In this document: piece after piece, positions 49,501-63,485 of the stretch | How positions within the stretch are numbered: position 1 is the stretch's first letter | How the letters are laid out: every line of letters starts with the position of its first letter | Source of the DNA: Rallus limicola | Lineage: Eukaryota; Chordata; Aves; Gruiformes; Rallidae | NCBI GenBank assembly: GCA_022605955.1 | Contig: JAKCOZ010000081.1 | Coordinates: 558,001 to 622,000 of the forward strand | Direction: 5' to 3' | Length of the DNA stretch: 64,000 nucleotides | Made by a program: the position numbers and the translations under genes | The notes under the pieces: model-generated | Databases searched by the model: none | Seen by the model: only the letters and a program-made list of their open reading frames with translations | Told to the model about the DNA's origin: nothing

Positions 49501-52500
49501 CTGTGTCGAGGCTCTGAGATCTACAGGCACCTCTGTATGACAGTACTGCCATGCTGCATTGTTTCTGCCCGAGGTGAGAACTAAAGCAGAAACCAGCTAG
49601 CCATTCATCATTTTCCTGGCAGGATCGTGTTCTTCAGGTCAACTGTTGCTCATTAGAATATCATTAGAATACAAAAACACACCTCCATCTACAAGCTACC
49701 TGCCTGTAAGGTTGCAACCACTACCCCTCATGGAGCACAGGCTCTGAATTTCTGTTAGCCTGTACCTTTAACACGATGCCAGGAAAATGTACAGCAAACC
49801 CAACAAAGACAGGCATGACTAGAGTCACTCAAGCTCCACCTGACAGTGAAAAATAGGATAAAAGTAGCCCCAAAACAGAGGCACGTTAGGGAAGAAACTA
49901 TCATGAGCCATCGCTGACTTCTGGGACCTATCGACAGAGTGAGCCTCTCTCCCCACCCCAGGGCACCTTGGGTGAGATGTTCTTTTAGCTACTGCAAAAA
50001 AGTGACTGTGCCCCTTCCCCGACTGGGAGGGAGTGGGCTCCAATTTATCAGAAAGATCAACAGGAAGCAGCAAGCATGCGTTCAGCAGTGTCAAGCTGCT
50101 CAAAAGCGTAGAGTGAAAATAATACAAGTGTCATTTGTGTGGTGCTGGGAGCCTGCTGGCCTTGTGCTCAACAAGCAGCTAAGGAAGCTGCTGCTCTGCA
50201 ATTGGGAAATGAGGTGCTGAAGTCACCTTTGAGAGGGAGGCCTGAGAAAAGCTATGAATCTGAGGAGGTAAGCTCATGAGTGAAAATAGTCATCTGAAAC
50301 AACTGTTAGGAGAGGGTAAATCTCCTGTTAGATAAAATGCAACCTTCTGCTCCAGTCAGGCAGATTCACAGGTTCGTGTGTAGCATCAACCCTGAAACTT
50401 GGAATGGAGATATCTGGTCTGACAGTGATAATGCTGAGATCAAAGGAACCCCTGATTCTGAACCTCAACCAATTCCCATTCGACCCCTGCTGAAAGTTAA
50501 CACTGCTGTTGGCAGTGATGACGAGATTCACAGCACCATCGGTACAATTCCATGCTCACTGGAGAGCTGGCAAAGATACAGGACAAATTCTCCAGGTGGT
50601 CAGGGCAGTCGGGAGTTGACTGTGTGTGGTGAGTTTCTCTTGCAGGGGCAGACAGGATTATGTTCAGTGAGGAGGAAGATGGAGGCTACAGGGGACCAGG
50701 AGTATTCTTCACCACCACGCCAGGAGATCACGATTATTCCTTGACTGCACAAGCTACACACTGAGCAGGTGTCATAAATACACAGGAGAGAGAAGGGCTG
50801 CTGGAGATTCAAGCCACAGGCTACTCCCATCTGGCAGAGGCAGTACAAAAGGCAGCCTGCATACAGGCGCTGTATGAGAGAGATGTAAGGAAATCCCTGA
50901 TGTTAGCTCCCATTGACCCAGCACCACTAACCCCTCTTATTCGTGGTCTTTCTGAACATCTTCACAAGTTTGTAGAAAATACTCAAGACTGCATTCAAAC
51001 TGCTCATGAAAAAGCCAGTCATAATTGTAGACAAAGCCAGCACAGCCCTATACCCACCTGGAACATCTCTGTACGATGTTCACCGTATCGTTTTACGATA
51101 GATAAATACGGACACCGAATAGGCTGGGTCAGTTCACCCAGGGGAAAATCTCTGGGCCTCGCCCAGCGACTCGGCCAGGTCTCTACCCAAAACCCTGAAC
51201 CCGGTGGGACACTTGGACCTAACAAGGCATGCAGTGAGTCCTGGCACAAAGCCCTGAATCTGGGTGTACCTCGACAATTCCTGCATGGGGCCTCTACAGA
51301 GGACCTCTGCTCCTGAGTCTAATCTCTGAATAAAAGCTGTAACTCAGCAGAGGGAAACTCTGTAGCTCCTAAGATCCAAATCCAGCAAGAAAGTGCTCCT
51401 TCTGCACCAGAGCAGAATCTAACTGAAACGGGACCCCAGCACAGCAGACAGCAAAATATTTCTGTCCCCAGAGAGGGTAGCGTGCCACCCTGCCTGGCGG
51501 CTACTGGAAATTCAGTGGTGCTCTGATAAAAGCCACTGCATTTCCAGGAGCACTCTTGCCATTCCCACTGGGCCCCGAAAAATAGCGGTAGATTTTCTCA
51601 TTGTTACAGGGGCCTGCCTAAATGTCAATAATCACTACAGAAACAGTACAGACCCTCAGCATAAAACCGGGGTGATGCAAGGTTAAGACCACCAGAATTG
51701 AGGAAATAGCAAAAAATGCCCCACTGCAGAAGTAACTCTCTGGCTTCCCGGAGAGCAGAGATTAACCAGAGAAGAAGTATTGGGTGGTGCCACAAACATT
51801 TTAGGATATGGAAAAAAAAAAGGAATCAGGCACAATGAAACTCAGACTGTCAGAAACATCTGGACTCTTACCCCCTCCACAGTCACTAATGTTCAGCAAC
51901 ATCCATTGCCAGCAATTGCTGTTGCCAGGACTGAGGGAGTGGTAACAGCATTGGAAACAGGGATGTAATTAAAAGAACTTCCTCGCTTTACCATTCACCG
52001 GTATGGCCAGCAAAGAAACCTACCAGGCAGTGGGGTTTTACAGTTGCCTTTCAACAAGTAAGCGTTGACACTGTGCCTTTGACTGCCACAGTTCCAAACA
52101 CTGCTCAGAAAGGCACATTAATACAGGGCGCTGCCTGCTCATGTGAAGTTCCTCCTCCACCAGAACCCCCATGTCCTTCTCAGCAGGGCTGCTCTCCAGC
52201 AGCTCTTCTCCCAGCCTGTATCTATGCCTGGGATTCCTCCAGCCCCAGTGCAAGACCTGACACTTTGCAGTGTTGAACCTCATTAGGTTTCCCCTGGCCC
52301 ACCTTTCCAGCCTGTCATTCCTGAGAACATCATGTGTAGGATGGTCAGCATGGCTGCACAGAAGAACTCTCATTTCTCAGAAATCACCAGAAAAGTGACA
52401 GGGGTTTTTAAGGAACAGGAATAGCAGTTTAAACAGCGTAGCTGTCAATAAATTAGCTGCAGTAACCAGTGACCTAAACTGATTGAAACTTCAATCTTCT

Positions 52501-55500
52501 CTTCCAATGCTGGCATTTAAACACATATCACATCTATAACAGCATATGTTATCCCCATGGGGAGAAGTAAATGAAAAGGACCACCAGTTAATTACAGATG
52601 CCCTTAATGTGGCCCTAAATTGCATTTCCCTGGCCCTTCATTGTTTCCAAGCTTGGCTGTGGATACAATCAATGGCAGCTGCAATTATACGGGAAGGTGA
52701 GGAAGACACCTGACCTACCGAAATTTGCAAAGTAATGTGGGCTAAACACTGATCCACATCACCGCTGCCTCCGTGGCTGTCCGAGGACACAGAAGGCAGT
52801 CCTGATGGGGTGTCACATCCAGCTGGGGACGGTGACCTAGGTGGAGAGAGTTTAGCTTCTCCACTCCTTCCACATGGCTCAAAATTGTCCTCGTGCTCTG
52901 AAAGAAAAGACCCAGACTGTGAGACAGGAAACAGAACTCACACCACAACCATCCTGGCTGTTCAGGCAGACTGGCTTCAGTCGTCTCTCTTCGCCTTCGC
53001 AAAGCAGAGGCTTCAGTGTTAAAAACAAAGCCATTTAACACACTGTGCTGTGGGGACTACGAGTAAGAGCCCCCCTCCTTCTGCTGCCCAGGCACGGGCA
53101 CCACCACATTGCTCATATGTCAGGTGTCCGAGAAGAGGATGCTCCAGGCAAAGCTGGAGGCCCACGAGCCCAAACCTGCCCCAGGATCACCCTGCTTGAC
53201 TATTTGGCATACTGTACCATTTTGGCTGGAGTCTTCCTCACAATCTTCATGCTCTCCACCAGAGAGGCTTTTCCCCTCTTCTTCATAAACAGTTTGTTCT
53301 TTGAAGATGACCTCTTCCTCAAATACAACTTCTTTATAGATGACATCTTTCTTGGCAATTTCTTCAACCATTCCTTTGTCTAAGCTTTCTTCCTGAACGG
53401 TTTCTTTGACAACTTCTTTGTTGATAACTTCTTTGACTTTTGTATCAACAGTTTCTTCTCTGTTGTCAATTTTGTCCTTGCCTTCTCCATCATTAACTTC
53501 CTTCTCTTCTCCGTTGTCGCCTTCTTCATCGCTGTCATCTTTGCCATCACCTTTTTCTTCTCTGTACTCCTGGCCTGTCTCCATGTTTTCCTCAGGAGCT
53601 CCTGTACTCTCTCCATTCCCTCCTGCGTCCACATGCTTCTCCTTGCGGTCCTCTTTCCTCACTGTGCGAGGGGATGGCTTTTTGTCCAAATCCATAGAAA
53701 TAATGCACCTATAAAAGCCCGAGGAGGACGGGAAAGTGTCACGTTGTGTTGTCTCTGCACGATGGTAGGACAGCCAGCACACAGAGCTAGTCAGCATTTG
53801 TCTCCATACCTGTAGCAAGGAGATGCTCCTTCCACCTTAAGGAACGCGAAGGATCCACTTCTGCCTCCCACCCTGCAGGGCTTCCTATGCCTGTACTCGC
53901 AGCACGTGCTCAACCGATCCACATAAATCCCGTTGAGGAAGAAGGTCAGGCTGAATGGGAAACCACGGTGCCTCTTGGAGATGAACTGAAAGCTTTCTGC
54001 AATGGCAGAGGAAAGGGTTCACAGAAACGGGTTATGCTTTGCTGTCAGCCTCTTGCCATCATCACATCCCATGCCCACCAAAGCAGCCAGCCCTCTCAGG
54101 TCAGGTACTTTGGCTCTCGGCTCTATTAATCGGATGGAAAAAGTCCAGCTCCTCCTCACACCACAGCATTGGCACCTTCCAACCCCGCACTACCAAGCTG
54201 GACACACCTGTGACAAGCCACTCCATCCTCAGTTGGCTGCTCACACTGCAGCGGAACAGAACCCGGAGACTCACGGCACAGCAAGGTGCCTTCTGCCACC
54301 TCCCCTCCCAGAGTGTGCATTGCGCAGGAAGCTTGGGATCCCTGGAGTGTGCCTGCGTTGATGGGGCCGTGCAGCAGCCAGCCAGAGCTCCCCCAGTGTA
54401 GTGCAGGTGTTCCTAAGTGGGTGCCTCCTCACAGAGTGCACCCAGGCTCCCAATGGGGACAGTGGCCATGCCAGGGGCTCTGGGCCCACGCTCGGACTCA
54501 TGCCCACATTTTAGCCAGTTGCCTGGACCAGCAGGAACAATTTGAGGCCTGACCCTTACCTCCTTCCAACAGGTTGCCTTTGTAGACACAAAGGTTCTGT
54601 CCTCCACAGTGCTGCTGGTAGACTGCGATTTCATCTCTGTCATGAGCAGCACTGCGAGATAAACGGACACGCTTCCCTAGGAAGACCATGGTGACATGTG
54701 CGTTGCTGCAGAGCAGGGACTGGGGAGACACTCTGGCATCCTGAGGCAGGAGAGACACAAAAAGCACATTCATTCACCTGTCTTTCAGAAATACCATGAA
54801 CCTGCACTCACACTACGTACAGGCACCTTTCAGCATCAGGCCCTTACCCTTCTTGGAGGTTCCTCGGAGCCCTTTGGTACGGTGAGGGAGCGAAATTGTC
54901 TCCTTTGGTACACGCCATTTCTCGCTGCCCCAGCGTGTTCATCTCTCTTTTCCAGGGGTGGATGTGGCACTGGTATTCTGGGTTTCTTCATGGTGGGAAG
55001 GTGACAGTGGGATGCATCAGCCACAGCTCTCGTGGAGATCTTACAGCGTAAGCCTTTGCGTTCCTCCTGCAGAAATGGTTTAACCAGGTCAAACAGGCTC
55101 TGCAAAAATAGCTCCTGAGCATAGGAAATGCACCAGGGTCTGCCTGTGCTTTACATTTAAGAACACACTTAGCTCTGGAACAGCCCTGTAACTCGGTGCT
55201 CTCAGGTTTGGTCATGAAAACACTTCTGGGCTATGCCCCTTTCCTTTCCTTTGCCAGGCTACGGGCAGATTGCTTGAAAATGTCTCTCCCAGATACACAC
55301 GACACTGTAATCCAGGTACTGCTCGTCCCCAGGCAGAGTTCTGGTCACTAGCAGACAGAACGCTGCTCAACCCCTACAGCCCTGCTCTGCGCTCTCAGCT
55401 GGCAAGCCAATTCCCAAGCAGCCAGAATCTTCCAAGATGTGTGTGGGTCAGATAGCTTCTTGTCCATTTCTAGGGCAGCTCTAGGCCTCCTTCGGGATGA

Positions 55501-56445
55501 AATGCCAACGGAGTGAGGAGGCCCTGAAAAGCAAGGTATACTAGAGAAGAAATTCCGCAAATGTTGCATGATCTGGATCCAAGCTCAGCATCACCTCTTT
55601 ATGCCCTAGGACTGACTGAGCTGTCTTGACAGGGGTGGGCACAGAAAGAATCACCTTAATCAACCGCCCCTTGAGCAGACGCTAGTTCTTGGAGAAACAC
55701 TCGTGAGCATCACAACATGGAGCCAACGCGCAGCAGGAGTGAGCTGTTCATATACTGACCGCCACTCAGCTGTAGCAGGTCACAGTCCCATTCTAAATCC
55801 AACAGTCCCACAGAACCCCTCACACAAAGTCAATCACACAAAGTTATTTTGTTCTAAACCAGAAGGCGAGTCAAACACTCACCCGAAAGCAACCGTGTAC
55901 ACATCAAGATCACGTTTGTCTCCTCCCAAAAAGGGAACAGTGGCAGCAGGAGATACTCTAGGCTAAGCACCAAGGGGCCAGAGGGCTATGTGCACACTTT
56001 CCCTGTGTGTGCTTACACACAGCACACAGAGTGCTGGGTGAAACTCACCATTTGCAAGTGAGCAGCTGGTTCTCCACCCATGAATTCCTGGAATCGAACC
56101 TTTCTGCGACCAGCTGGTGGATGCGGCAAGTACACAGGTCCAGCACCTTCCATGGCTCTTCTGGATGTTTCCACCTGAGCAAACAGAAACGTAGGTCGCT
56201 GAGGTTCCACATACTCTAAGGGCAGTGCCTGAGCTCGTCTTCTGTCCGTCTGTCATTGGACAGCTGTGACCACTGGCATGCCTAGACCCAGTGGAACATG
56301 CAAAAGACATGCAAAACCACAAATCCTTTTTTTCCTTTGTATTCAGAGAAAAGAAACTCACCAGTCCTGATCTCTGCAGATGTGTTCTTAACCTAAGATC
56401 ACTTAAATATCCTTTCAAGTCTCTGTCCATAATGCTACTCCTCAT
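46556..56445 (-). CDS. ERICH3: ERICH3-like gene, copy 4, with exons 4-8 internally duplicated
   Basis: Same architecture again. Exons: 1 ends 57217, 2 56362-56455 (ATG at 56445), 3 56049-56174, 3b 55883-55962, 4 54848-55097, 5 54560-54740, 6 53810-53996, 7 53242-53708, 8 52719-52897, 4' 48992-49243, 5' 48704-48884, 6' 47954-48140, 7' 47386-47852, 8' 46863-47041, 9 46556-46702. All are open. Exon 9 encodes a Ser/Asp-rich terminus ([14 protein letters not shown]) recalling the Ser/Glu/Asp-rich stretch of vertebrate ERICH3, then ends at TAA. No canonical AATAAA was found by eye in the kilobase downstream. Near-identity to the other copies implies recent amplification or ongoing gene conversion. 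Confidence 0.75.
46710..49299. repeat. Block S, copy 6 (B-side class)
   Basis: Second exon block of the 46-57 kb gene: exons 8' 46863-47041, 7' 47386-47852, 6' 47954-48140, 5' 48704-48884, 4' 48992-49243. Confidence 0.95.
49926..51964 (+). pseudogene. ERV gag-pro remnant in module B
   Basis: Tandem copy. The first gag-like piece is open to 50744 as in copy 1; the protease-like motif is at about 51560-51626. Confidence 0.6.
52089..52373 (-). mobile_element. CR1 LINE fragment
   Basis: Tandem copy of the fragment at 16765-17049. Confidence 0.93.
52566..55155. repeat. Block S, copy 7 (A-side class)
   Basis: First exon block of the 46-57 kb gene: exons 8 52719-52897, 7 53242-53708, 6 53810-53996, 5 54560-54740, 4 54848-55099. 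Confidence 0.95.
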
Positions 56446-57216
56446 GGCAAGAAATCTGAAAGGAAATAAATGCACACACATGTAATCCCCTTGAGACCCA
56501 AATTTGCACAGCTTTATTAACAAAGACCTTGCCTGGGCAGCTCAGCATTTTGGCTTCAGACAGGCCACAGCCCCGGTGCTTACCACACCGCTCACTCTCC
56601 AGTACCATTTACTCTGCCAGGGTCACACCTTAGCTGCCCGTTCAGAGAAACACATCTCTCTTGCTGGAGCCAAGTCTTTTTTTCCCACCTGGCTGGAGCT
56701 CTAGCTACTACTTCTCAAGAGAGACCTTCCCACACCACCCTTTTCCAAAGGCTCATCCAGGCATGATACAAGGACGTTCCAATCTGAAACACAACTTCGA
56801 GGTGGGTTGGTTGTATGGCCACGGTTAAGTTCTGACACTGGTTCCTTATTCGAAGCATCACCCACAAAACCAGGACGTGCCATGTTTTGTCAGGGAGAGC
56901 TGCAGAGGTCCTCGGTTCCTGGGTGTCACTAACACACATCCCCTCGGGGAAGCCCGGGTGCTCAGAAACTCATAACCTGGGCACCTGCAGCTAGACACTG
57001 CCACAGGGCAATGCCTGGCACCAGTGGTCCCCTTCCCTGCCACTCCTCCTGCCCGCTCCCAGAACAAGAGACCTGCCTTGGTGCAGGGCTCTGGGGCGTA
57101 GAGAACTCCTGAGTCATGAGGCGTTTGCCCCTGCCCACCCTGGCCCATAAACCCCCAGTCCCCACATTTCCCAGGCAGGGCAGCCTGACTCCACACAGGT
57201 CCCCCACCCCACTCAC

Positions 57217-57516
57217 CTCGGCGTTGGGCCACTCAAGGCGGCGGCGACCCAGGCGCAGCTGCCAGCTCTCCAAGGAACCGATCTGCAGCTGCTGAAGGAG
57301 CCGAGATGACTCTCCCTACTATGGACGTGAATGTCCCTCGAACCAAGGGCACAGACTGTGATACCCAGGAGCACCTCCACTGGTGCCCCTCACAGACTGC
57401 AGCAAAACTGGTTCTGTGCTGCTCCCCGAGTGAGGGACCAACTAATGCCCCTCACCTTCTGTGAGCCAGGCACTGCCCCAGCCAATAGGAATGACCGGCA
57501 CCCGTTACCTAGCAAT
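57217..57516 (-). promoter_or_regulatory. ERICH3-like promoter, X-box and untranslated exon 1 (copy 4)
   Basis: Equivalent promoter with the X-box-like site at 57504-57516. It should drive the gene whose coding span is 46556-56445. Confidence 0.65.
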
Positions 57517-57750
57517 CACCTGTGACACGGCCTCCCTGCATCACACCTCACTTACACTAGGCTAGGCACCTAGCAATCACCTGTGACACGGCCTCCCTGC
57601 GTCACACCTCACTTACACTAGGCTAGGCACCTAGCAATCACCTGTGACACGGCCTCCCTGCGTCACACCTCACTTACACTAGGCTAGGCACCTAGCAATC
57701 ACCTGTGACACGGCCTCCCTGCGTCACACCTCACTTACACTAGGCTAGGC
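57507..57750. repeat. 61-bp minisatellite, 4 units, at promoter
   Basis: Four units, as in the first two copies. Confidence 0.97.
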
Positions 57751-58004
57751 ATTCCTGAGCCTCCAAGGAGCAGCACAGCTCCCTACTCCTGTGCCAAGGG
57801 CAGCCCACGAGGAAACCGTCTGCTGGGCCTCTGCACCGCCTCGAGTGACAAAGGGTCCTGGGGAAGCCGCAGGGCACCAGGAGCCACAGTGCCGAGTTAC
57901 TGCGACTTACAAACACTGACTGAAATCCTACTGAGCTAATTCCTGTTGCTGGGACGAGTATGTGCATCTCTGTAGAAATGGGGACAGCCAAAAAACTGGG
58001 TTTT

Positions 58005-58178
58005 TTCTCCTCACTGTGATTCCCAGAGGCTCTGTGACCCTTGCCGATGGGCTCGGCCCTGGTCAGCAGCAACTCTGGCCTTGAAGCGGCTGATGTTTAC
58101 AGTCTGGGGCCTGCAGAGAGCTTCTGGCTGCTGCTTGCAGAAGCCATCTCGGCAGCACAGCTACGCAAAACTGCGACA
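58005..58178. mobile_element. LTR end fragment
   Basis: Tandem copy of the fragment at 4985-5158. Confidence 0.8.
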
Positions 58179-58226
58179 GTAAAGTCATTTGCGATTGCAA
58201 CTGCTAACAATAGTGTTTAGAGCTTG

Positions 58227-58463
58227 TGCCTATCTCAATTTTTAATATAGCAGGGGAGAATCAGACCACAAGTGTAAGTAAAAACCTTGGTCCATTGCCA
58301 TTTATTCACGAAAGGAAAACTGGGGAGGGAGGGGGTGTTTGGGATTTTTTTTGGTTTGGGGTTTTGGTTTTGGGTGGGGTTTTTTCAGTTGTGTAGCAAC
58401 TGTTCTTAGAAGCATTGCAAAGTATGATGAAGTCACAAAGGAAGCCAGGCAGTGACTTTTCAC
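58227..58463 (+). repeat. Inverted repeat, left arm
   Basis: Tandem copy; partner at 63486-63721. Confidence 0.8.
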
Positions 58464-58465
58464 AC

Positions 58466-59658
58466 TGTGGTGGTTGAGCCCTGGCTAAAGGCCAGACACC
58501 CACCAAAATCAGTCTGCTACTCCCCTTCTTAGTTGGACAGGGGAGAAATAACATAATTGGGCGGCTCAAGAGGCAAACTTGTTAATGACGCGGGCAAAAC
58601 AGACTCAGCACAGAGTGCTGAACAGAAAGTGATCTAATTTATTACACTGCACTAAAGAGAAACAGTGAAAAAGAACCAGAGTCAGGAGTGCAACCAACAA
58701 TCTTGAAACAAATGCAACCAGGCAAACGCTTTCCCCCCCCACTCCCTCCTCGGCAGGCTTTAGCTAGAAGTTTGCTCCCTTCTTCCCTCCCAGTCACAGC
58801 CCAGGAGGGGCAGGGACTGGGGAAATGGGGGTCTGGGTAACACCTTTCCCCCACCCTTCCATTCTAAGCAGACTGCCCTTTAGCCATGAGTTTGCTCCCT
58901 TCTTCCCCTCTCCTGCTCTCACCTCAGGCCGGGGGGGCAGGGACTGGGAGATGGGGGTTTAGTCAGTCCCTTGCAAGATGGTTTCCTTCTCGGCTGGGAT
59001 GGGGGCATCCATTCCCACAGCCTCCCCCTGCTGCACCCTAGGATCTCACCCACAAGAGCCAGTCCTCCAGGAACTTTCTCCAAGGCAAATCTCTTCCCGC
59101 CGGGCTTCATCTCTGCTCTGGCAGGCAGCAACAAATCCCAGTGTCTCTCAGGCCCAGTCCTCCACGGGGCTATGATGCCTCTTCCAGCAAACCTGTGTGG
59201 CTCATCTCTGTAGGTCGCTTGTGCTGGCAGGGGCTCATCCCAACGTCAGTCACGGCATCTTCTCTGTGTCTCCCCCGGCTCCATCCAGCGTGGAGCCTCT
59301 CCAGCGGACAGGTCGGGGCTCGGCCTCCTCCATGGCTCCTTTCCTCCGGCTACTCAACCGGCTTCCGCTCGGGCTGCAGGGGCATCTCTCTCCTTGCCTG
59401 GGTACCTGGGGCCTCCTCCCCCAGCCTTCCCGGCCTTTTGTGTCTGTCAACTGCTTACATTTATATGCAAATAGACATCCCAATGCCCTTAACGGGCCAA
59501 AACTGCAGCCTTCCTGGCCCGCCGTGTACTGGTGGAGTCTCTGTCTCCTCTCTGTGACTCTCAGAGGCGCTATCAGCAGGCCTGCAGAAGATTCCGGCAG
59601 CCATTTTCTGCAGCCCCTGGCCCTCTCTCTCAGTAGCCAACTATGCAAAACTGTGACA
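58466..59658. mobile_element. Long ERV LTR (first)
   Basis: Tandem copy of the LTR at 5446-6638, with the longer C run. Confidence 0.75.
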
Positions 59659-60309
59659 CCAGCACAGCTTGCTACAGGTCCTTTGTTGACTATACACAGC
59701 GGGACTTTATTTCCCTTACAGCCCACAGGCTTTATCAGGAGGCTTTGTGCACAACACCTGAAGCGTGGCTCTCTTCAGCAGATCCTGCCAGTGAAGTTCT
59801 AACCACCATTTCTTACACTTCACATGTGGCCCCTGAGGCTCACCTCCCAGTTAGCAGACCTCCAGCGTGCATCTGAGAACGGATTTGGGATCCCTGGACT
59901 TCTCCACACTAAGCTGAGGGAGCGGGAGAAAAGGGCAGGATGGGAAGAAGGCGACTAAGGTGACACTAGGAGAAGCCCGTTACCAGTCTGTGCGACTCCA
60001 GGGAGCGACGGGCAGTTCCAGGCTGCCTCTGCGTTTATACTTGTTACATGCCATGTTTTTTGTCCCTGGCTCCTTCTCCAGGAGAAGCGTCCTCTTTTTG
60101 CTTGCAGGGGCACAGCATGCCTTATGCTGCAGCTTGGTTTTGGGGATTTCCTTGACCTCTCCCTCTTCCCTGTGCTGGGAGAAGGGTTCTGCCCTCAAAA
60201 GGGTGACCTTGCATTAGAGAAGGTGAACCAGGGTGATGACCAGTGGGGAATAAGGCACTGTAGTGATCTGGGAGTAGGGGGGGGGGCTGGAGGGGAAGGG
60301 AGGCCCAGC

Positions 60310-61210
60310 AAGATGGGCCCCATAATCCAGGCAGCCCTGGGGCAAGCAGGGGGCTCCGAGGGACCAACTCGGGTTAAAGTCCCTTTTCCTGTGAGTGATT
60401 TGGATGCATGGGAACAAGTGGGAACAGGGTATCGGGACGAGCCTTCAGGGGCTGCCAAGCGCTTCGACCTCGTTGTTAAGACCCAGGACCCTGAGGGCAG
60501 GACAGAGATACAATGACAGAGATGGAAAAGCAGTTGCGTTTGAAAACAGCCAAAACGCAGGTGCAAGCTCCAATTCCAGCGGGGACGCTGGGGGAACCGG
60601 CGGAACAATATATTCCCCAGACAGGTCCAGGATGGGACCCGAATGATAGTGGTGATTATCAACGGCTGGAGCAGTATCAGGCATGGGTGAAATCTGGTTT
60701 GGAAAACGCAACCCCCAAAGCAGTAAATCGGTCGGCTACATGTGCTGTGAAACAAAATTACTCTGAGACTCCTACCGACGGAGCTCTCGGAAAGACTGAG
60801 GCTGGCAATGTGCAGACACACCACCCTGGAGCCCTCAGCAAAGGCCGGCAACAGTTGGTCTCACCGTTTTGGGACAGTCGTCTGATGGTATCCACAAGAA
60901 GCTACAGAAGTTCAGGAAGCCAGATAGACAGGACAGAGAAAAGGCAATTGAAGAAGCATGGAGAGTGTTCAGGAACAGGGAAAGCAGTGAGAAAAAATCA
61001 GAAAGGAGAAGAACCATCGCTCCTGTTGCAGCTTTGGAGCAATGCAGGTTACAAGAAGGGGGCTGCGGGGACTGGATAGAGCCCAATGTGCCTGGGCTAA
61101 GAAAAAGGGGCACTGGGAAAGCCAATGTCCAGAAAAGTGCAAAGAAAAGGGGGCAGAGGAAGGAAGAAAGCTGGACAAAAGGACCCTCCTCAAAAACACC
61201 CCACGGGACA
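60310..61210 (+). pseudogene. Class I ERV gag remnant
   Basis: Tandem copy, essentially as at 24985-25885. Confidence 0.75.
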
Positions 61211-61467
61211 CAAGGGCAAAAGAACAGGAGCTACGGACTCAGCCGGCAGTTTCACATCGAGCTTCACTGTCTCTGGGCTCAGCAGTGGGGTTTTTAGGGA
61301 CTTGGGATTGTGCCCAGGAGCCGTTAAGAGTTGCTCTTTGTGCATCTCACTGCACCAAAACCCATGTGCAGTGTGTGGAGCAGCAGGGCAGTGTGAAATG
61401 GGTATGTTCAGGTACCAACAGGGCTCAGCCATCCATTGGCAAGGTGCCAAACGGCCAGCCATAGCTC

Positions 61468-62768
61468 TGTGGTGGTTTAGCCCTGTCTGGAGGCCAGGCA
61501 CCCACCAAAGTCCATCACTCCCCTTTGTAGTTAGACTGGGGAGAAAATATATACTGAGAGCATTAGGAGTCAGTGTAAGGACAGGGAAAGATCATCCTGT
61601 CATCAACGACAGGGACAAAACAGACTCAACACAGAGTGAAGGAAAGAAAACTCTCCAATTTAGTACACTGCACTACAGAAACAATGAAAACCGAGTCGAA
61701 AAGCACAACCAGACCTTAAAACAATGCAACCAGATCTTAAAACACTTTTCTTCCCACCCCTGCCTTCTTAGCAGAATTTAGTCAGAATTTTGTTCCCTTC
61801 TTCCCTCCTGCTGTGGCACGGGGGGTTGGGGGGGGCAGGGACTGGGGAAAAATGGGGTTCTCGGTAGCACCTTCCCCCCCACCCCTCCATTCTAAGCAGA
61901 CTTCCCTTTAGTCGTGTTTTTGCTCCCTTCTTCCCTCCCATCCTGGCACAGGGGGGCAGGGACTGGGGAAATGGGGGGTTTGGTCAGTTTCTCCTGAGTT
62001 GTCCTTCTTAGCCAGGGCGGGGAGGGGGGCATTCCTCACCCCCTGCCCCTGCTGCACCCTGGGGTCCCACCCACAGCAGACAGTCCTCACAAACTTCTCC
62101 AAATGTGAGCCATTTCCCATGGGGCTTCAGCTCTTCCCCAGCTGCCCCAGCCTGGGTCCCAGCTCTGAGGCAGTCATCAATCCAGTGTCTCTCAGTCCCT
62201 CAGGCCCAGCCTGCTCCTCCATGACCTGCTCCGGCAAGGGTGTCTCTTGCTCACCCCTGTGTCTCTGTCTCTCTCCATGGGTCCAAGTGCTGGCAGGGGC
62301 TGGCTCCAATGTGGGTCACAGCATCTCCCGTGTGTCTCCCCCTGCTCCATCCAGCGTGGGGCCTCTCCACGGGCTGCAGGTGGGGTCTGGGCCTTGTCCC
62401 TGTGCTGTGGGGGGACCCTTGCTCCCCGTGGGTTTCTCCAGGGGCTCAGGGGCATTTTTCTCTCTGGTACCTGGAGCGCCTCCGCCCCTTCCTCCCCGGC
62501 CTTAGTGTCTGCACAGCTCGTTAAATCTTCTCTCTCCCTTCTCTGGGGCAAAATGAAGCTGCTGGCGGGTTCTTTTCTTCTGGACGTGATTCCCAGAGGT
62601 GCTGTGACCATTGCTGATGGGCTCGGCCTTGGTCAGCAGCAACTCTGGCCTTGAATTGGCCGATGTTTAGTCTTCGGGGCCTGCAGAGAGCTTCTGGCTG
62701 CTCCTGACGGCAGCCATTTTCTGCAGCCCCTGGTCTCCCCCAGCACCCAGCTACGCAGAACTGCGACA
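61468..62768. mobile_element. Long ERV LTR (second)
   Basis: Tandem copy of the LTR at 8448-9748. Confidence 0.75.
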
Positions 62769-63485
62769 CTGCCTAAGAAAAACCCAAAACAATGAGATTC
62801 ACAAAAAATATCTCAGCAGCTAGCAGCAGTACAAGCACGGGATGATGATTTTGAAACTTGAGGACAACAGTGGAGACCAAGGGGTGCACCCCTGCTCATT
62901 TTACACCTCGAGTTACCTGGAGGTAAATACTGTCGTCAAAGCAAACTCCCATTCTGTTACCTTTAGTCACTCTTTTCTGTGGCAATATTGCAGACAGTTA
63001 ACCATCGTTTGACTAGATTCACTCTCTGTTTAGGACCCATCAACCTCTGCTGTTTGTAAGGGTGAACACAAAGCCATGGGAGTGCAGAGTTTGACTCCTG
63101 CGTCAGACACTGAATAGCAGCTTTGCTGCAGGGAGAGGTGATTAGCCATGAACCACAGTCTCTTTGGAAGAAGGCTGTATGAAAAGCCGTGATCTCAAAA
63201 GAGGAGGTCAGCTCAGTCTTAGACCACAAACAGGACAAGCCTGGTACACATTTTCCCGGTGTTTGATGTGCCCAAGCTGAAAGGACGCTAGATCCTAGTG
63301 ACAATACCCTAAGCGTCCTCCTGTTGATCTGTTTATCAAGAACCTTACCAGCATTCAAATGCTAACAGAGCACTGTGCTCACAGATCTTTTCTCCTTGTG
63401 TTTTGTTGTCATGATAAAAGGCCCTTATGTGCCTTCCAGAGCTGTCCACAGAAGTATTATCAGCTCCAAAGCTGTGGTGGATAAC

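Larger units (their letters stand above)
49300..52565. repeat. Module B, copy 3
   Basis: 3,266 bp; shares the shortened G run with copy 2. It would be intronic in the 46-57 kb gene. Confidence 0.95.
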
